Assembly: GCF_022870905.1 (NCBI RefSeq)
Contig: NZ_CP091510.1
Span: 620,001 to 684,000 of the forward strand
Reading direction: 5' to 3'
Length of the DNA stretch: 64,000 nucleotides
DNA from: Neisseria arctica
GTDB lineage: Bacteria; Pseudomonadota; Gammaproteobacteria; Burkholderiales; Neisseriaceae
Every line of letters starts with the position of its first letter. The first letter of the stretch is position 1. The notes below the pieces were generated by a model. The model saw only the letters and a list, made by a program, of their open reading frames with translations. It had not been told where the DNA came from and made no database searches. The translations under genes and the position numbers were made by a program. Of the stretch, positions 8,476 through 17,174 are shown one piece after another.

Positions 8476-9747
8476 ATGAAGCACAATAAACATTACGGAA
8501 CGGTCAGCTATTGGTTTGATGACCGTAAAATCGGAGCGATCCGCTCGGATGAAAATAGGGGGAGGCATGTGATGCTGACAGCAGAACAGCTTGCCGGAGA
8601 TTATAAATTCCCGAAAGCAGGAGACGAAGTTTGCTATGGTTTGGGAGTCGATGCTAAAAGCCGCCCGCTGGCGCTTGCCGTAGAACGCCTGAAACCGCCG
8701 CCTGAAGGAAAGAGGGTGCGTTTGGTGCTCGAATATTGGGATTTCCAACGCAACGGCGGATATGGTTTTTATGGTGATGACAGGCCGGTGCAAGTGTTTA
8801 TTTTAGGACCGTCCCTACGTGACCAGCGTCGTGTACCAGAGGATGGAAGCATGCTAGAAGGGCTATTGTTGCAGCATGGTAATGGACAATGGATACTGGA
8901 CGATGTTGTTAGCGTAGACCATTTAGATGTAGAACAGCTTTCGGATTCACCTCATTCGGCGGATATTACAAAAAATATTGTGACAACCGGTCTTGAGGCT
9001 GAAGCTGAAGAGGATTATCGAGTTAGCTGGGATGATGAGCCTCAGGTAAAACAAGAAAGTTCCATCCCCATCAATACGTTGTTGGAAGGGCGTGTTGTTT
9101 ATTGGGATAAAAGTCGCGATTACGGTTTCATACAATACGGTAATGAGCGTGTATTATTTTATTTATCAGCTTGCCAAGATGGAAAGCAGCCTTTCGAGGG
9201 CGCAGTTGTTAATTTTCTATGCCGCCCATTCGGCGAGGAAGAAAGTAAGCGAGCTGTGAAAGTGGTATTAAAAGACGAATATGCCCATTTATCGCCCTCT
9301 ATCTCTTCCACAGAAACAGGAAAGAAATACTTAGTGCCGCGGAAATACAAAATATCGTTATATATATTTTTTATACTGGTTTATGTGGCTTTTTTAACGT
9401 ATCGTTTTTGGCCGTTGGCATTGTGGTATGCAGTGTGGAGCATAGTCGCTTGGTTGATGTACCGGCATGATAAACAGCGCGCTTTGGCATTTGGAGCCTA
9501 TAGGGGTTTTGCCGGCAGGATACCGGAGTCGACTTTGTTGGCGGTAGGCCTGATAGGCGGTTGGCCCGGAGCATTGCTTGGGCGTTTCTTCTGGCGCCAT
9601 AAAACTACCAAACAGCCGTTTGTTGCTTGCTTTTGGATTACCGTATTGATAAATATTTTGGTTACGTCACTATTGGTGTGGTCGGGTATTTTGGATTGGC
9701 TTTCCCATTTGCTAACCGTTGAATTCGGGTCGAACGGGTTGTCGTAA
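8476..9747 (+). CDS. Cold-shock-like protein with C-terminal DUF1294 membrane domain
   Basis: A 423-residue protein with a soluble N-terminal two thirds and a membrane C-terminal third. The C-terminal part (about 290-415) has the DUF1294 pattern of several helices, with the GLIGGWPGALLGRFFWRHKTTKQ signature. The soluble part seems to contain three cold-shock-like beta-barrel modules: about residues 6-30 (GTVSYWFDDRKIGAI), 76-110 (YWDFQRNGGYGFYGDDRPVQVFI) and 205-230 (YWDKSRDYGFIQYG). Only the third keeps a near-canonical YGFI motif. Single CSD-DUF1294 fusions are known; their role is not. RNA or nucleotide binding at the membrane is an inference. It is placed between fabH and fabD. Confidence 0.8.
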   Translation: MKHNKHYGTVSYWFDDRKIGAIRSDENRGRHVMLTAEQLAGDYKFPKAGDEVCYGLGVDAKSRPLALAVERLKPPPEGKRVRLVLEYWDFQRNGGYGFYGDDRPVQVFILGPSLRDQRRVPEDGSMLEGLLLQHGNGQWILDDVVSVDHLDVEQLSDSPHSADITKNIVTTGLEAEAEEDYRVSWDDEPQVKQESSIPINTLLEGRVVYWDKSRDYGFIQYGNERVLFYLSACQDGKQPFEGAVVNFLCRPFGEEESKRAVKVVLKDEYAHLSPSISSTETGKKYLVPRKYKISLYIFFILVYVAFLTYRFWPLALWYAVWSIVAWLMYRHDKQRALAFGAYRGFAGRIPESTLLAVGLIGGWPGALLGRFFWRHKTTKQPFVACFWITVLINILVTSLLVWSGILDWLSHLLTVEFGSNGLS

Positions 9748-9764
9748 TTTAGGATAAGATTTTT

Positions 9765-10646
9765 ATGCTGCCCGAGAGCGAATTAAAAAAGATGTTTCCC
9801 GTAGTAATGACGCCCAGTCATGACGGTAAATATTTTCAAAATTATACATAGTCATTGTTAAACCTGCTATCAGCCTCTTATGACTATGGTTTTGGTTTGC
9901 CAGATATCCCTTCAACGCGGAGAGAGTCTGATTACGCGGGCAAGAAATAATGCAGTAGCCGAGTTTTTATCTCATTCCCAGTGGACACATCTTTTTTGGA
10001 TAGATAGCGATATTGGATTTTCACCGCAGGCGGCAATCCGTTTATTACTATCGGATTACGATGTCGCTTGTGGGGTTTATCCGCTCAAGCATGAAAATTG
10101 GCCGCTAGGCGGACTTCCTCAGGGCATGACACGGCAGCAGTTCGAAGCACAATATACCCGTTATACTGTAAACATAGTCAATGCAACAGTAACGGAGAAG
10201 TTGAAATAAACATCGGTTCAGACGGCTTTTTTGAAGTAGACGAGACCCCTACCGGATTTATGCTGATCAAACGCAGCGTATTTGAGCGTATGATATCTGC
10301 CTATCCTCAATTGCGTTATGTACCTGATACACTAGGTGTTGCCGATCAGGGACTGCATTACCGCTTTTTTGATGTAATGGTGCATCCGGATAGTGGACGT
10401 TATTTGTCTGAAGATTATGGATTTTGCAAATTATGGCGTGATATCGGCGGTAAAATTTATGCAGATGCAAATTCTAATCTAAATCACCAGGGTAGTAAGT
10501 TGTATTGTGGAAATTTTGCTGAATCGCTGACAAACAGCTTACAGTTTGCAGTTGGGGCGCCTAAAGGGATGAGTATGAAGCTGCATGGTGCCGAATATCA
10601 CAACCAAACGGAAGCGGCTCTCAATAGTATGAGGGAAGCATCTTAA
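9765..10646 (+). pseudogene. Broken glycosyltransferase-like gene
   Basis: The ATG at 9765 (AGGATAAG upstream) opens a frame MLPESELKKMF that hits TAG at 9849-9851. Homologous-looking sequence continues in that frame (SLLNLLSASYDYG), moves to the +1 frame near the TTTT at about 9884 (CQISLQRGESLITRARNNAV), and then shifts again near 10185-10200 to the frame encoding GEVEINIGSDGFF and the rest, to TAA at 10646. A WTHLFWIDSDIGFSP stretch with a DxD-like IDSD suggests a GT-A nucleotide-sugar enzyme. One stop and two frameshifts mean it is most likely dead. Sequencing error could explain one of these lesions but hardly all three. Confidence 0.75.
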
Positions 10647-10738
10647 AATAAAAGAAATCAGTGTTTGCCGGTTTGCTTTTATTATGCAGTTGGTGTGGAT
10701 TTTTCTTGAATATTTTTATGTAAAAGAGTTGAAACATT

Positions 10739-11665
10739 ATGAACTTTGCCTTTTTCTTTCCCGGCCAAGGCTCGCAAAGCCTAGGTATGATGAACGGTTT
10801 TAATGAAAGTAACGTTGTAAAAGCAACTTTTGATGAAGCTTCTGCGGCTCTTGGCCAAGACCTATGGGCTATGATGAATGCCGAAGATGCAGGGCCGATT
10901 AATGAAACCGTAAATACCCAGCCGCTGATGTTGGCTGCCGGTGTAGCCACTTACCGTGCATACCTTGAAGCAGGTGGGCAGGCACCTAAAGTTGTGGCAG
11001 GTCATAGCTTGGGCGAATATACGGCTTTAGTAGTTGCAGGTGCATTGAAATTTGAAGATGCCGTCAAACTTGTACGTTTGCGTGCCGAATTGATGCAGTC
11101 TGCCGTACCGGCCGGAGTGGGAGCAATGGCTGCTATTTTGGGTTTGGAAGATGAACAGGTAAAAAACATTTGTGTTCAAGCGGCGCAAAACGAAGTAGTC
11201 GAAGCTGTTAATTTCAATTCGCCCGGCCAGGTTGTTATTGCCGGCCATACTGCTGCCGTGGAGCGTGCAATTGCATTAGCAAAAGAAGCAGGAGCCAAGC
11301 GCGCTTTACCCTTACCGGTATCTGTACCCTCGCATTGCAGCCTGATGAAGCCGGCTGCTGAAAAATTGGCAGAAGCATTACAAGACGTGGAAATTACCCG
11401 TCCGGAAATCGAAGTAATCCATAATGCCGATGTGGCTGCTTATACTGATGTGGAGAAAATCAAAGATGCATTGGTACGTCAGCTTTACAGCCCGGTACGA
11501 TGGACTGAAACCGTTAATGCATTGGTTGAACGTGGTATCACTGAATCAGCGGAGTGCGGTCCGGGTAAGGTCTTGGCAGGTTTGGCCAAACGTATTAATA
11601 AAGCCGCTGTTTGTACGGCTCTAACTAATATGGAGCAGGTGGTAGCATTTATTAATTTAAAATAA
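10739..11665 (+). CDS. fabD: FabD, malonyl-CoA:ACP transacylase
   Basis: FabD loads malonate onto acyl carrier protein for fatty acid elongation. The 308-residue product has FPGQGSQ at 8-14, the GHSLGEY nucleophile elbow with S90, and H199 in VPSHCSLM as the catalytic His. QPLMLAAG and the FNSPGQVVIAG segment are also standard. The start ATG 10739 gives the usual length. fabG lies 2.85 kb downstream rather than adjacent, because three glycan genes are inserted between them. Confidence 0.97.
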   Translation: MNFAFFFPGQGSQSLGMMNGFNESNVVKATFDEASAALGQDLWAMMNAEDAGPINETVNTQPLMLAAGVATYRAYLEAGGQAPKVVAGHSLGEYTALVVAGALKFEDAVKLVRLRAELMQSAVPAGVGAMAAILGLEDEQVKNICVQAAQNEVVEAVNFNSPGQVVIAGHTAAVERAIALAKEAGAKRALPLPVSVPSHCSLMKPAAEKLAEALQDVEITRPEIEVIHNADVAAYTDVEKIKDALVRQLYSPVRWTETVNALVERGITESAECGPGKVLAGLAKRINKAAVCTALTNMEQVVAFINLK

Positions 11666-11761
11666 TCTGTAGTTAAGTCAAAATGATGTAAGCCGTCTGA
11701 AGTTTTTTTGGGCGGCACTTTCATATTGTCTATTGTCCTAATTTTTCATCGGAATTTATAT

Positions 11762-12565
11762 ATGTTGCATAATTATGTTATTAGTCTTCCTCAAGCAGAG
11801 GAAAGAAGACAACATATTAGAAACGAGTTTGATGCGAAAAATATACCATTTAAATTTTTTGATGCACTACAACCATCGCTTGAATTACAGCAACATATAG
11901 TGAAGATGCTTCCGCGTTTGCAAGATGAGCCCAATATGACTGATGGAGAAAAGGCATGCTTAATGAGTCATCTTGTATTGTGGCGGAAATGTCTTGAAGA
12001 AAATTTGCCATATATTGCTATTTTTGAAGATGATATTGTTTTAGGAAGTCAGGCTGAAAAATTTTTAATAGATACGTTATGGTTGGAGCAGAGATTTGCT
12101 AATGATGCATATTTCCTATGCTTGGAGACCGTGTTGCGCTTAATTAATTTAAAATCAACTGGAATACAAGAATATCAAGGCAGACAGTTTAAATTTCTAG
12201 AAAGCAGCAATAGTGGATGTGGTGCTTATATTATATCAAATCAGGCTATTAGACTGTTACTCCAAAAGATACATACTTTGTCAGCTTATGATTTAAATCC
12301 TGTAGATGTATTAGTTTATGATTACTTGAATAATATTCCTAAATTTTCCTTATACCAATTAACTCCGGCTCTCTGTATTCAAGATAGTGTTTTAAATAAA
12401 CAAAAAGGATTAGTAAGTCAATTGGAAAAAGATAGGTTTTTTAATTTTAATAACTTGCCTAAAAAGAAAAAAAGAAAAAAATTTTCTGAAAGAATTCAAC
12501 ATGTATTGTTGAAGCCTATAAGAATGATAAAAAAAGTGCAGCGTCAGCGTGTTTTATTTTTATAG
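11762..12565 (+). CDS. Glycosyltransferase family 25 (lipooligosaccharide type)
   Basis: A 267-residue GT25 enzyme. Members include the neisserial LgtB/LgtE galactosyltransferases that extend lipooligosaccharide. It opens with NYVISLPQAEERRQHI (family N-terminus), has GEKACLMSHLVLWR (about 62-75) and the metal-binding IFEDDIVLG with D90 and D91. The C-terminus is very basic (KKKKRKKF and on), likely membrane-associated. I chose ATG 11762 over the TTG at 11708 because the family N-terminus starts there. A-runs of 7 occur near 12473-12480. The gene is much richer in A and T than fabD and fabG and lacks uptake sequences, suggesting transfer. The sugar is unknown. Confidence 0.85.
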   Translation: MLHNYVISLPQAEERRQHIRNEFDAKNIPFKFFDALQPSLELQQHIVKMLPRLQDEPNMTDGEKACLMSHLVLWRKCLEENLPYIAIFEDDIVLGSQAEKFLIDTLWLEQRFANDAYFLCLETVLRLINLKSTGIQEYQGRQFKFLESSNSGCGAYIISNQAIRLLLQKIHTLSAYDLNPVDVLVYDYLNNIPKFSLYQLTPALCIQDSVLNKQKGLVSQLEKDRFFNFNNLPKKKKRKKFSERIQHVLLKPIRMIKKVQRQRVLFL

Positions 12566-12582
12566 CTTTTGAAGAGAGTCTA

Positions 12583-13593
12583 ATGAATAAAACTATTTTA
12601 TTTGGAATGCCATCTTTTGCAGGGATGTATAAGCTAATTGAAAAGAATCTACAGTATTATGGATTTAATGTAATTAATATTGTAGAAGATTTTGATAATT
12701 GGAAGCCATCTTTAAGTGAAAGAATTTATGGTAGATGGAGAAAAATCCGTTATCGTGATTATAGCTATAAGCACAGTTTAAAAGCTAAAAGATTGAAATA
12801 TTTGGCAAGTGAGAGAATTCAAGGAGTAAGTTTAGACTATGCATTATTTATAAATGGCCATATATATAGCCAAGATTTTCTAAAATTTATTAGTAAAGAA
12901 AGTAAACATGGTATTGTTAATTACCAGTTTGACGGCTTACATCGATTTCCTGAGATTTATTCAGTAATTGATATATTTGATCGGTTTTATGTTTTTGATT
13001 CGAGTGATTTGGAATTTCCAGGATTAAATATTTATCCAGCAACTAACTTTTACTTTGATTATGATCTGCATGATAGTTATGAAATAAAGAGCGATTTTTA
13101 TTTTATTGGGGCACATATGGATTGTAGAGTGAATGTAATCAATAATTTTTTAAGATACATAAAAGCAAATAAGTATTCAGCTGATATACAAGTGTGCGGA
13201 AAAGAGGTTGAAAAAAGAACTTGTTATCTTGATGGAATTAAATTAAATAATGGATTTATTTCTTTTGAAGAGAATTTAAAAAGAAGCCGGCAAAGCAGGG
13301 TCCTGGTTGATTTTGTAATAGATGAACATTCGGGCTTATCATTTCGAACATTTGAAGCATTGGGATATAGAAAAAAGCTTATTACTACGAACACAAAGAT
13401 TTTAAATTATGATTTTTATCATCCTAACAATATTTTGGTTTGGGATGGTGAGGATTTTTCTAAGTTAAATGACTTTTTAGAGCTACCATACTATGAAATT
13501 GATATTGGTATTCGCCAGAAATATAGCTTTGGTAACTGGATTAAATATATTTTAAATATTCAACCACATCAAAAAATTTCACTTCCTCAATAG
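12583..13593 (+). CDS. Putative glycan biosynthesis protein, GT4/CgeB-like C-terminus
   Basis: A 336-residue cytoplasmic protein I do not recognise firmly. The last third (RVLVDFVIDEHSGLSFRTFEALGYRKKLITTN) resembles the nucleotide-sugar-binding half of GT-B glycosyltransferases of the GT4/CgeB type, with the E in FEALG in the expected place. The N-terminal half starts with TILFGMPSFAGMYKLIEKNL. It lies 17 bases after the GT25 gene and 21 bases before the GT2 gene start, so it belongs to the same transcription unit and probably acts on the same glycan. It is strongly AT-rich. Function as a transferase is inferred from the context and weak motif only. Confidence 0.6.
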   Translation: MNKTILFGMPSFAGMYKLIEKNLQYYGFNVINIVEDFDNWKPSLSERIYGRWRKIRYRDYSYKHSLKAKRLKYLASERIQGVSLDYALFINGHIYSQDFLKFISKESKHGIVNYQFDGLHRFPEIYSVIDIFDRFYVFDSSDLEFPGLNIYPATNFYFDYDLHDSYEIKSDFYFIGAHMDCRVNVINNFLRYIKANKYSADIQVCGKEVEKRTCYLDGIKLNNGFISFEENLKRSRQSRVLVDFVIDEHSGLSFRTFEALGYRKKLITTNTKILNYDFYHPNNILVWDGEDFSKLNDFLELPYYEIDIGIRQKYSFGNWIKYILNIQPHQKISLPQ

Positions 13594-13614
13594 AGTTATA
13601 TATTGGAGATAATA

Positions 13615-14457
13615 TTGGCTGATTATCCTTTAGTTTCTGTAATTATTCCCTGTTTTAATGTTGAGCAATACTTACCTGAAACATTAGAGAGTTTGTTTGC
13701 TCAAACTTATAAAAATTTTGAAGTTATTGCTATTGATGATGGTTCTACAGATGGTACTCTTAGATTGTTAGAGCACTATGCGGAAAATAATGCCAATTTA
13801 AAAGTTCTGAGTCAAGAAAATGCTTATTGTGCTGTAGCTAGGCAAAATGCTATTGCTTATGCTAAGGGAAAATATTTAGTTTGTTTAGATTCGGATGACA
13901 AATTAGATCCTAGTTATATTGAAAAATGCGTTGCTGTGGCTGAGTCTAATAATGATGTCGCGATTGTTTATAGTAATGCTGTTTTGTTTGATAATGAAAA
14001 TAAGCCTTGGTATTTGCCGGAGTTTGATACAGTTGGATTTTTATTAAAAAATTGTATATATGTTACTGCATTGATTAGAAAGTCAGTATTTGATAAGGTC
14101 GGAGGGTTTGATACTTCACTTACAATGTATGAAGATTGGGATCTATTTATCTCTATTATAAAGAATAATGGTAAGGTATTTAAGATAAATGAATATTTAT
14201 TTTTTTATAGGAAAAGAAAAAATAAAACATCTGTTTCTAATTCTATTTCCAAAGAAAATGAATCAAATAACTTATTAAAAATTTATAACAAGCACTATGA
14301 GTTTTATATTAAGAATGGAATTTACTTTCAAGAATTAATGTGGTCTGGGTTTGAAAAAAGGGAAAAATTAAAAAAGTATTATAATAGGTTTTATAGAAAA
14401 ATATTTTATAAGTGGTTTAGGCCAAAAAAATATCGTCAAAATTCTTATATGAAATAA
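13615..14457 (+). CDS. Glycosyltransferase family 2
   Basis: A 280-residue GT-A inverting glycosyltransferase. It shows VSVIIPCFN at the N-terminus, IDDGSTDGT (41-48) for the nucleotide, the metal-binding LDSDD (91-95) and a later MYEDWDLF with the probable catalytic base. The start is a TTG at 13615 with GGAG 6 bases upstream; a TTG at 13603 overlaps that Shine-Dalgarno and is less likely. No ATG is available near. The C-terminus is rich in K, Y and R. It is the last of three AT-rich glycan genes lying between fabD and fabG; donor and acceptor sugars are unknown. Confidence 0.85.
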   Translation: MADYPLVSVIIPCFNVEQYLPETLESLFAQTYKNFEVIAIDDGSTDGTLRLLEHYAENNANLKVLSQENAYCAVARQNAIAYAKGKYLVCLDSDDKLDPSYIEKCVAVAESNNDVAIVYSNAVLFDNENKPWYLPEFDTVGFLLKNCIYVTALIRKSVFDKVGGFDTSLTMYEDWDLFISIIKNNGKVFKINEYLFFYRKRKNKTSVSNSISKENESNNLLKIYNKHYEFYIKNGIYFQELMWSGFEKREKLKKYYNRFYRKIFYKWFRPKKYRQNSYMK

Positions 14458-14512
14458 TGATTTTAGGGTACGGTATCAATATCGATTCTGATTGCCAAAG
14501 AAAGGATGATTC

Positions 14513-15259
14513 ATGAGTTCACAAAATTTAACCGGTAAAGTTGCGTTAGTTACAGGTGCTTCGCGCGGTATTGGTGCGGCGATTGCGGATACATTGGCGG
14601 CAGCTGGTGCCAAAGTTGTCGGTACGGCTACTTCTGAAAGCGGTGCAGCCGCTATAGGCGAGCGCTTGGCGCAATGGGGCGGAGAGGGCAAAGTATTGGA
14701 TGCTGCTACGGAAGGTAGTATTGAAGCTTTGATCTCCGAGATTGAAAAAGAAAACGGTAAATTGGATATTTTGGTGAATAATGCCGGAATTACCCGCGAC
14801 AACCTTTTAATGCGTATGAAAGAGGAAGAGTGGGATTCTATTATGCAGGTAAACCTGAAATCGGTATTCCGTGCCAGTAAGGCCGTGTTACGCGGAATGA
14901 TGAAACAGCGCAGTGGTCGTATTATCAATATTACTTCCGTTGTCGGCGTAATGGGAAATGCTGGTCAAGCTAATTACTCGGCTGCAAAGGCAGGCTTGAT
15001 CGGTTTTTCAAAATCTATGGCACGTGAGGTAGGCAGCCGAGGTATCACTGTGAATTGTGTCGCTCCTGGTTTTATTGATACTGATATGACCCGTGCTTTA
15101 CCTGAAGAGCAGCGTGCGATGTTTGAAGCGCAAACGGCTCTGGGCTGTTTCGGTGAAGCTCAGGATATTGCTGATGCGGTTTTGTTTTTGGCCAGCCCTC
15201 AGGCTAAATATATTACCGGGCAGACATTGCATGTTAATGGTGGCATGCTGATGCCGTGA
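14513..15259 (+). CDS. fabG: FabG, 3-oxoacyl-ACP reductase
   Basis: FabG reduces 3-oxoacyl-ACP to 3-hydroxyacyl-ACP with NADPH. The 248-residue short-chain dehydrogenase has the cofactor motif GASRGIG (15-21), NNAG (89-92) and the catalytic S142, Y155 and K159. AAAGGAT lies just before ATG 14513. Base composition returns to that of fabD. It is separated from fabD by three glycosyltransferase-type genes and ends in a perfect uptake-sequence hairpin. Confidence 0.96.
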   Translation: MSSQNLTGKVALVTGASRGIGAAIADTLAAAGAKVVGTATSESGAAAIGERLAQWGGEGKVLDAATEGSIEALISEIEKENGKLDILVNNAGITRDNLLMRMKEEEWDSIMQVNLKSVFRASKAVLRGMMKQRSGRIINITSVVGVMGNAGQANYSAAKAGLIGFSKSMAREVGSRGITVNCVAPGFIDTDMTRALPEEQRAMFEAQTALGCFGEAQDIADAVLFLASPQAKYITGQTLHVNGGMLMP

Positions 15260-15275
15260 TATTTTGAGTTTTTTT

Positions 15276-15314
15276 AAGGCCGTCTGAAAATATATTTTCA
15301 GACGGCCTTTTATT
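15276..15314 (+). terminator. Uptake-sequence palindrome behind fabG
   Basis: A perfect 34-base palindrome (17-bp arms, 15276-15292 and 15293-15309) made of two head-to-head AG-form uptake sequences is followed by TTTATTTAT and preceded by a T run. It can end transcription from fabG and, on the other strand, from the YgjP-like gene. Confidence 0.88.
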
Positions 15315-15439
15315 TATATTCCCAAATAGGTTTATATTGGTTTGAATATGAAGATGATTGGTCTATTGTTGGTAGGTTATATCAATAGTGATCAATCTAT
15401 CGGTTTTAAATTGAATGGTTGCTTAAAATGCAAAATATT

Positions 15440-16129
15440 TTACTCAAGTATAAAAAGTTCTTTACCGTGTTGTTTTAACCATGTTTTAGCGTTAATGGTA
15501 TGCGGGGTATAGAGGTTGACGGCAGCCCAGAATTGTTTACTGTGGTTGGGATGAACTAGGTGGCAGAGCTCGTGTATACATACATAGTCGATTACAAAAT
15601 CGGGTGCGCCTATTAGACGGTAGTTTAGGCGGATACCGCTTTGGGTACGGCATACTCCCCAAAAGGTTTTGGCGTTTGATAGTGCTATGGCTGCGGGAAA
15701 TAGTTCTAATTGTTCTGCATGTGTTTGTAAGCGTGGAAGTAAGATATTTTCTGCTTGAGTTCTTAAAAAGCGGAGCAAGTGGGCTTTTTGTTGTTCCTGC
15801 TCTTTTTCAGGAAGAAAAATATGGTTTTCGGCAATCTCAATATAGGGCTTATTGTGGCTTCTCACATCATGTGATATGCCTCGATACCAGATTTTTTGAG
15901 GAATATTGTTTTCAGGAGGCGTTTCCGCAAGATTGCGTTTAAGAATATTACGTAAGACTTTTTCGTTGGTTTGAAGCCAGTAGCGAAGTTGTTTTTCGTT
16001 GAGCTTAGGCGGGATGCTTAAGCTGATCTGGTTACCGTGCATAGGGCGCAAGATAATGTTTTTTTTCGCACGGCGGACTATATGCAAACAGATAGAAAGG
16101 CCGTCTGAAAGAGTATGAGATATTTGCAT
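15440..16129 (-). CDS. YgjP-like zinc metallopeptidase domain protein (DUF45)
   Basis: The 229-residue protein matches the YgjP/DUF45 (WLM-like) family. The zinc-binding HELCH is at 186-190 in DYVCIHELCHLVHPNHSKQFW, with a further His at 193 and 196. The upstream WGVCRTQSGIRLNYRLI (about 157-173) is the other conserved block (usually W-G-S-C). Members are annotated as M48-type metallohydrolases; the substrate is not established. It starts directly behind the small membrane protein gene, which stops at 16130, and is likely cotranscribed with plsC. Confidence 0.85.
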   Translation of the reverse strand: MQISHTLSDGLSICLHIVRRAKKNIILRPMHGNQISLSIPPKLNEKQLRYWLQTNEKVLRNILKRNLAETPPENNIPQKIWYRGISHDVRSHNKPYIEIAENHIFLPEKEQEQQKAHLLRFLRTQAENILLPRLQTHAEQLELFPAAIALSNAKTFWGVCRTQSGIRLNYRLIGAPDFVIDYVCIHELCHLVHPNHSKQFWAAVNLYTPHTINAKTWLKQHGKELFILE

Positions 16130-16309
16130 TTATAGCCAGCCGAGATAATAAAGCAAGCTTAGTAAAATAATTACGGTAGCAGTTCCTAAAATAATACGGC
16201 GCCAAAGTGCAGGAATAGCATTGTTTGCCAAAGCCCGATTAAAATGCTGCCAGCCGAAAATTAGTGCCACCGCTGCAAAAGCAACGGCGGCTAATGAGTC
16301 ATTATCCAT
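16130..16309 (-). CDS. Small membrane protein of unknown function
   Basis: A 59-residue protein, MDNDSLAAVAFAAVALIFGW onwards, with two hydrophobic segments (about 5-20 and 38-57) separated by a basic loop. ATG 16309 sits immediately behind the plsC stop (16311), inside an uptake sequence overlap, and the gene abuts the YgjP-like gene. The tight packing between two real genes and the plausible membrane topology support it. I do not recognise a family. Confidence 0.55.
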   Translation of the reverse strand: MDNDSLAAVAFAAVALIFGWQHFNRALANNAIPALWRRIILGTATVIILLSLLYYLGWL

Positions 16310-16310
16310 T

Positions 16311-17051
16311 TCAGACGGCCTTTGGGGATTTGGCGCACGGGCCAACACCGCTGATTTGTGATTGCTGCTCTTCGATCCAATGTTCGCATCGCTTCATCAT
16401 TTCTTCGGGTGTGCCACTATTGTGTGCGATGGGTTGGCCGATAATAACGGTTATTTCGCCCGGGTATTTCATAAAAGAATTTCGCGGCCAAAATTCACCG
16501 CTATTGAGTGCAACGGGTACCAAATCCATTTCAAACATTTTAGCCATACGGGCTCCGCCATAACGATATTTCCCACGTTCACCCGGCGGCATACGGGTAC
16601 CTTCGGGAAAAATAGCAATCCACAAGCCTTCATTGCGGCGGGCAATACCTTGCTCCATCAATTGTCGACTGGCTTCCGCACTGTTGCTGCGGTCGATACC
16701 AATGGCTTTGGTTAGCTTCAAGCCCCAGCCAAAAAAAGGAAGTTTGAACAGTTCGCGTTTGGCTACATATACATGCAGCGGAAATATTTCTTGAAGGGCT
16801 AAGGTTTCCCATCCCGATTGATGCTTACTGCAGATAATAGCAGGACCTGCCGGGATATTTTCACGGCCGATAACGCGGTATTTAAGGCCGATAATATTTT
16901 TTAGCATCCATAATAAGGTAAGAGCCCATAATCTTCCCATTTTCCCTGCTCCATTTGGAAACAGTAAAGCAGGAGGAAAGAGAAATAAGAACATCGGCGG
17001 GGTAATCAGACACAATAACAGCCAATAAAGTAAATTTCGGAGTAACAGCAT
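16311..17051 (-). CDS. plsC: PlsC-type 1-acyl-glycerol-3-phosphate acyltransferase
   Basis: It acylates lysophosphatidic acid to phosphatidic acid at the inner membrane, and corresponds to neisserial nlaA. From ATG 17051 (MLLLRNLLYWLLLCL) it has 246 residues with N-terminal transmembrane segments, the acceptor motif KHQSGWETL (H-X4-E where the commoner form is H-X4-D) and FPEGTRMPPGE for phosphate binding. The frame runs on upstream to an AT-form uptake sequence at 17112-17123 that could serve as an ATG start, but the hydrophobic N-terminus fits 17051. It lies next to gmhB, as in other Neisseria. The last bases overlap an uptake sequence (16310-16321). Confidence 0.9.
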   Translation of the reverse strand: MLLLRNLLYWLLLCLITPPMFLFLFPPALLFPNGAGKMGRLWALTLLWMLKNIIGLKYRVIGRENIPAGPAIICSKHQSGWETLALQEIFPLHVYVAKRELFKLPFFGWGLKLTKAIGIDRSNSAEASRQLMEQGIARRNEGLWIAIFPEGTRMPPGERGKYRYGGARMAKMFEMDLVPVALNSGEFWPRNSFMKYPGEITVIIGQPIAHNSGTPEEMMKRCEHWIEEQQSQISGVGPCAKSPKAV

Positions 17052-17174
17052 GATGATTCCGGTTAAATCGTCTAAATCAGGCGGATTGTAGCATGTTTGG
17101 AGAAGGATATTTTCAGACGGCATGCTTTGCTTCGGGAAAGAGCCGCCTGAAAAATTGGATTTAGGAGAAAGATA

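Noticed and set aside
9880..10209. The 109-codon frame read as an independent small gene
   Set aside because: Its sequence is the middle of a larger glycosyltransferase-like protein whose two ends lie in other frames, so it is part of a pseudogene.
12470..12490. A7 runs in the GT25 gene as a phase-variation tract
   Set aside because: The runs are short, interrupted by G and lie in a basic tail; no frameshift is seen, and such A runs are expected in AT-rich DNA.
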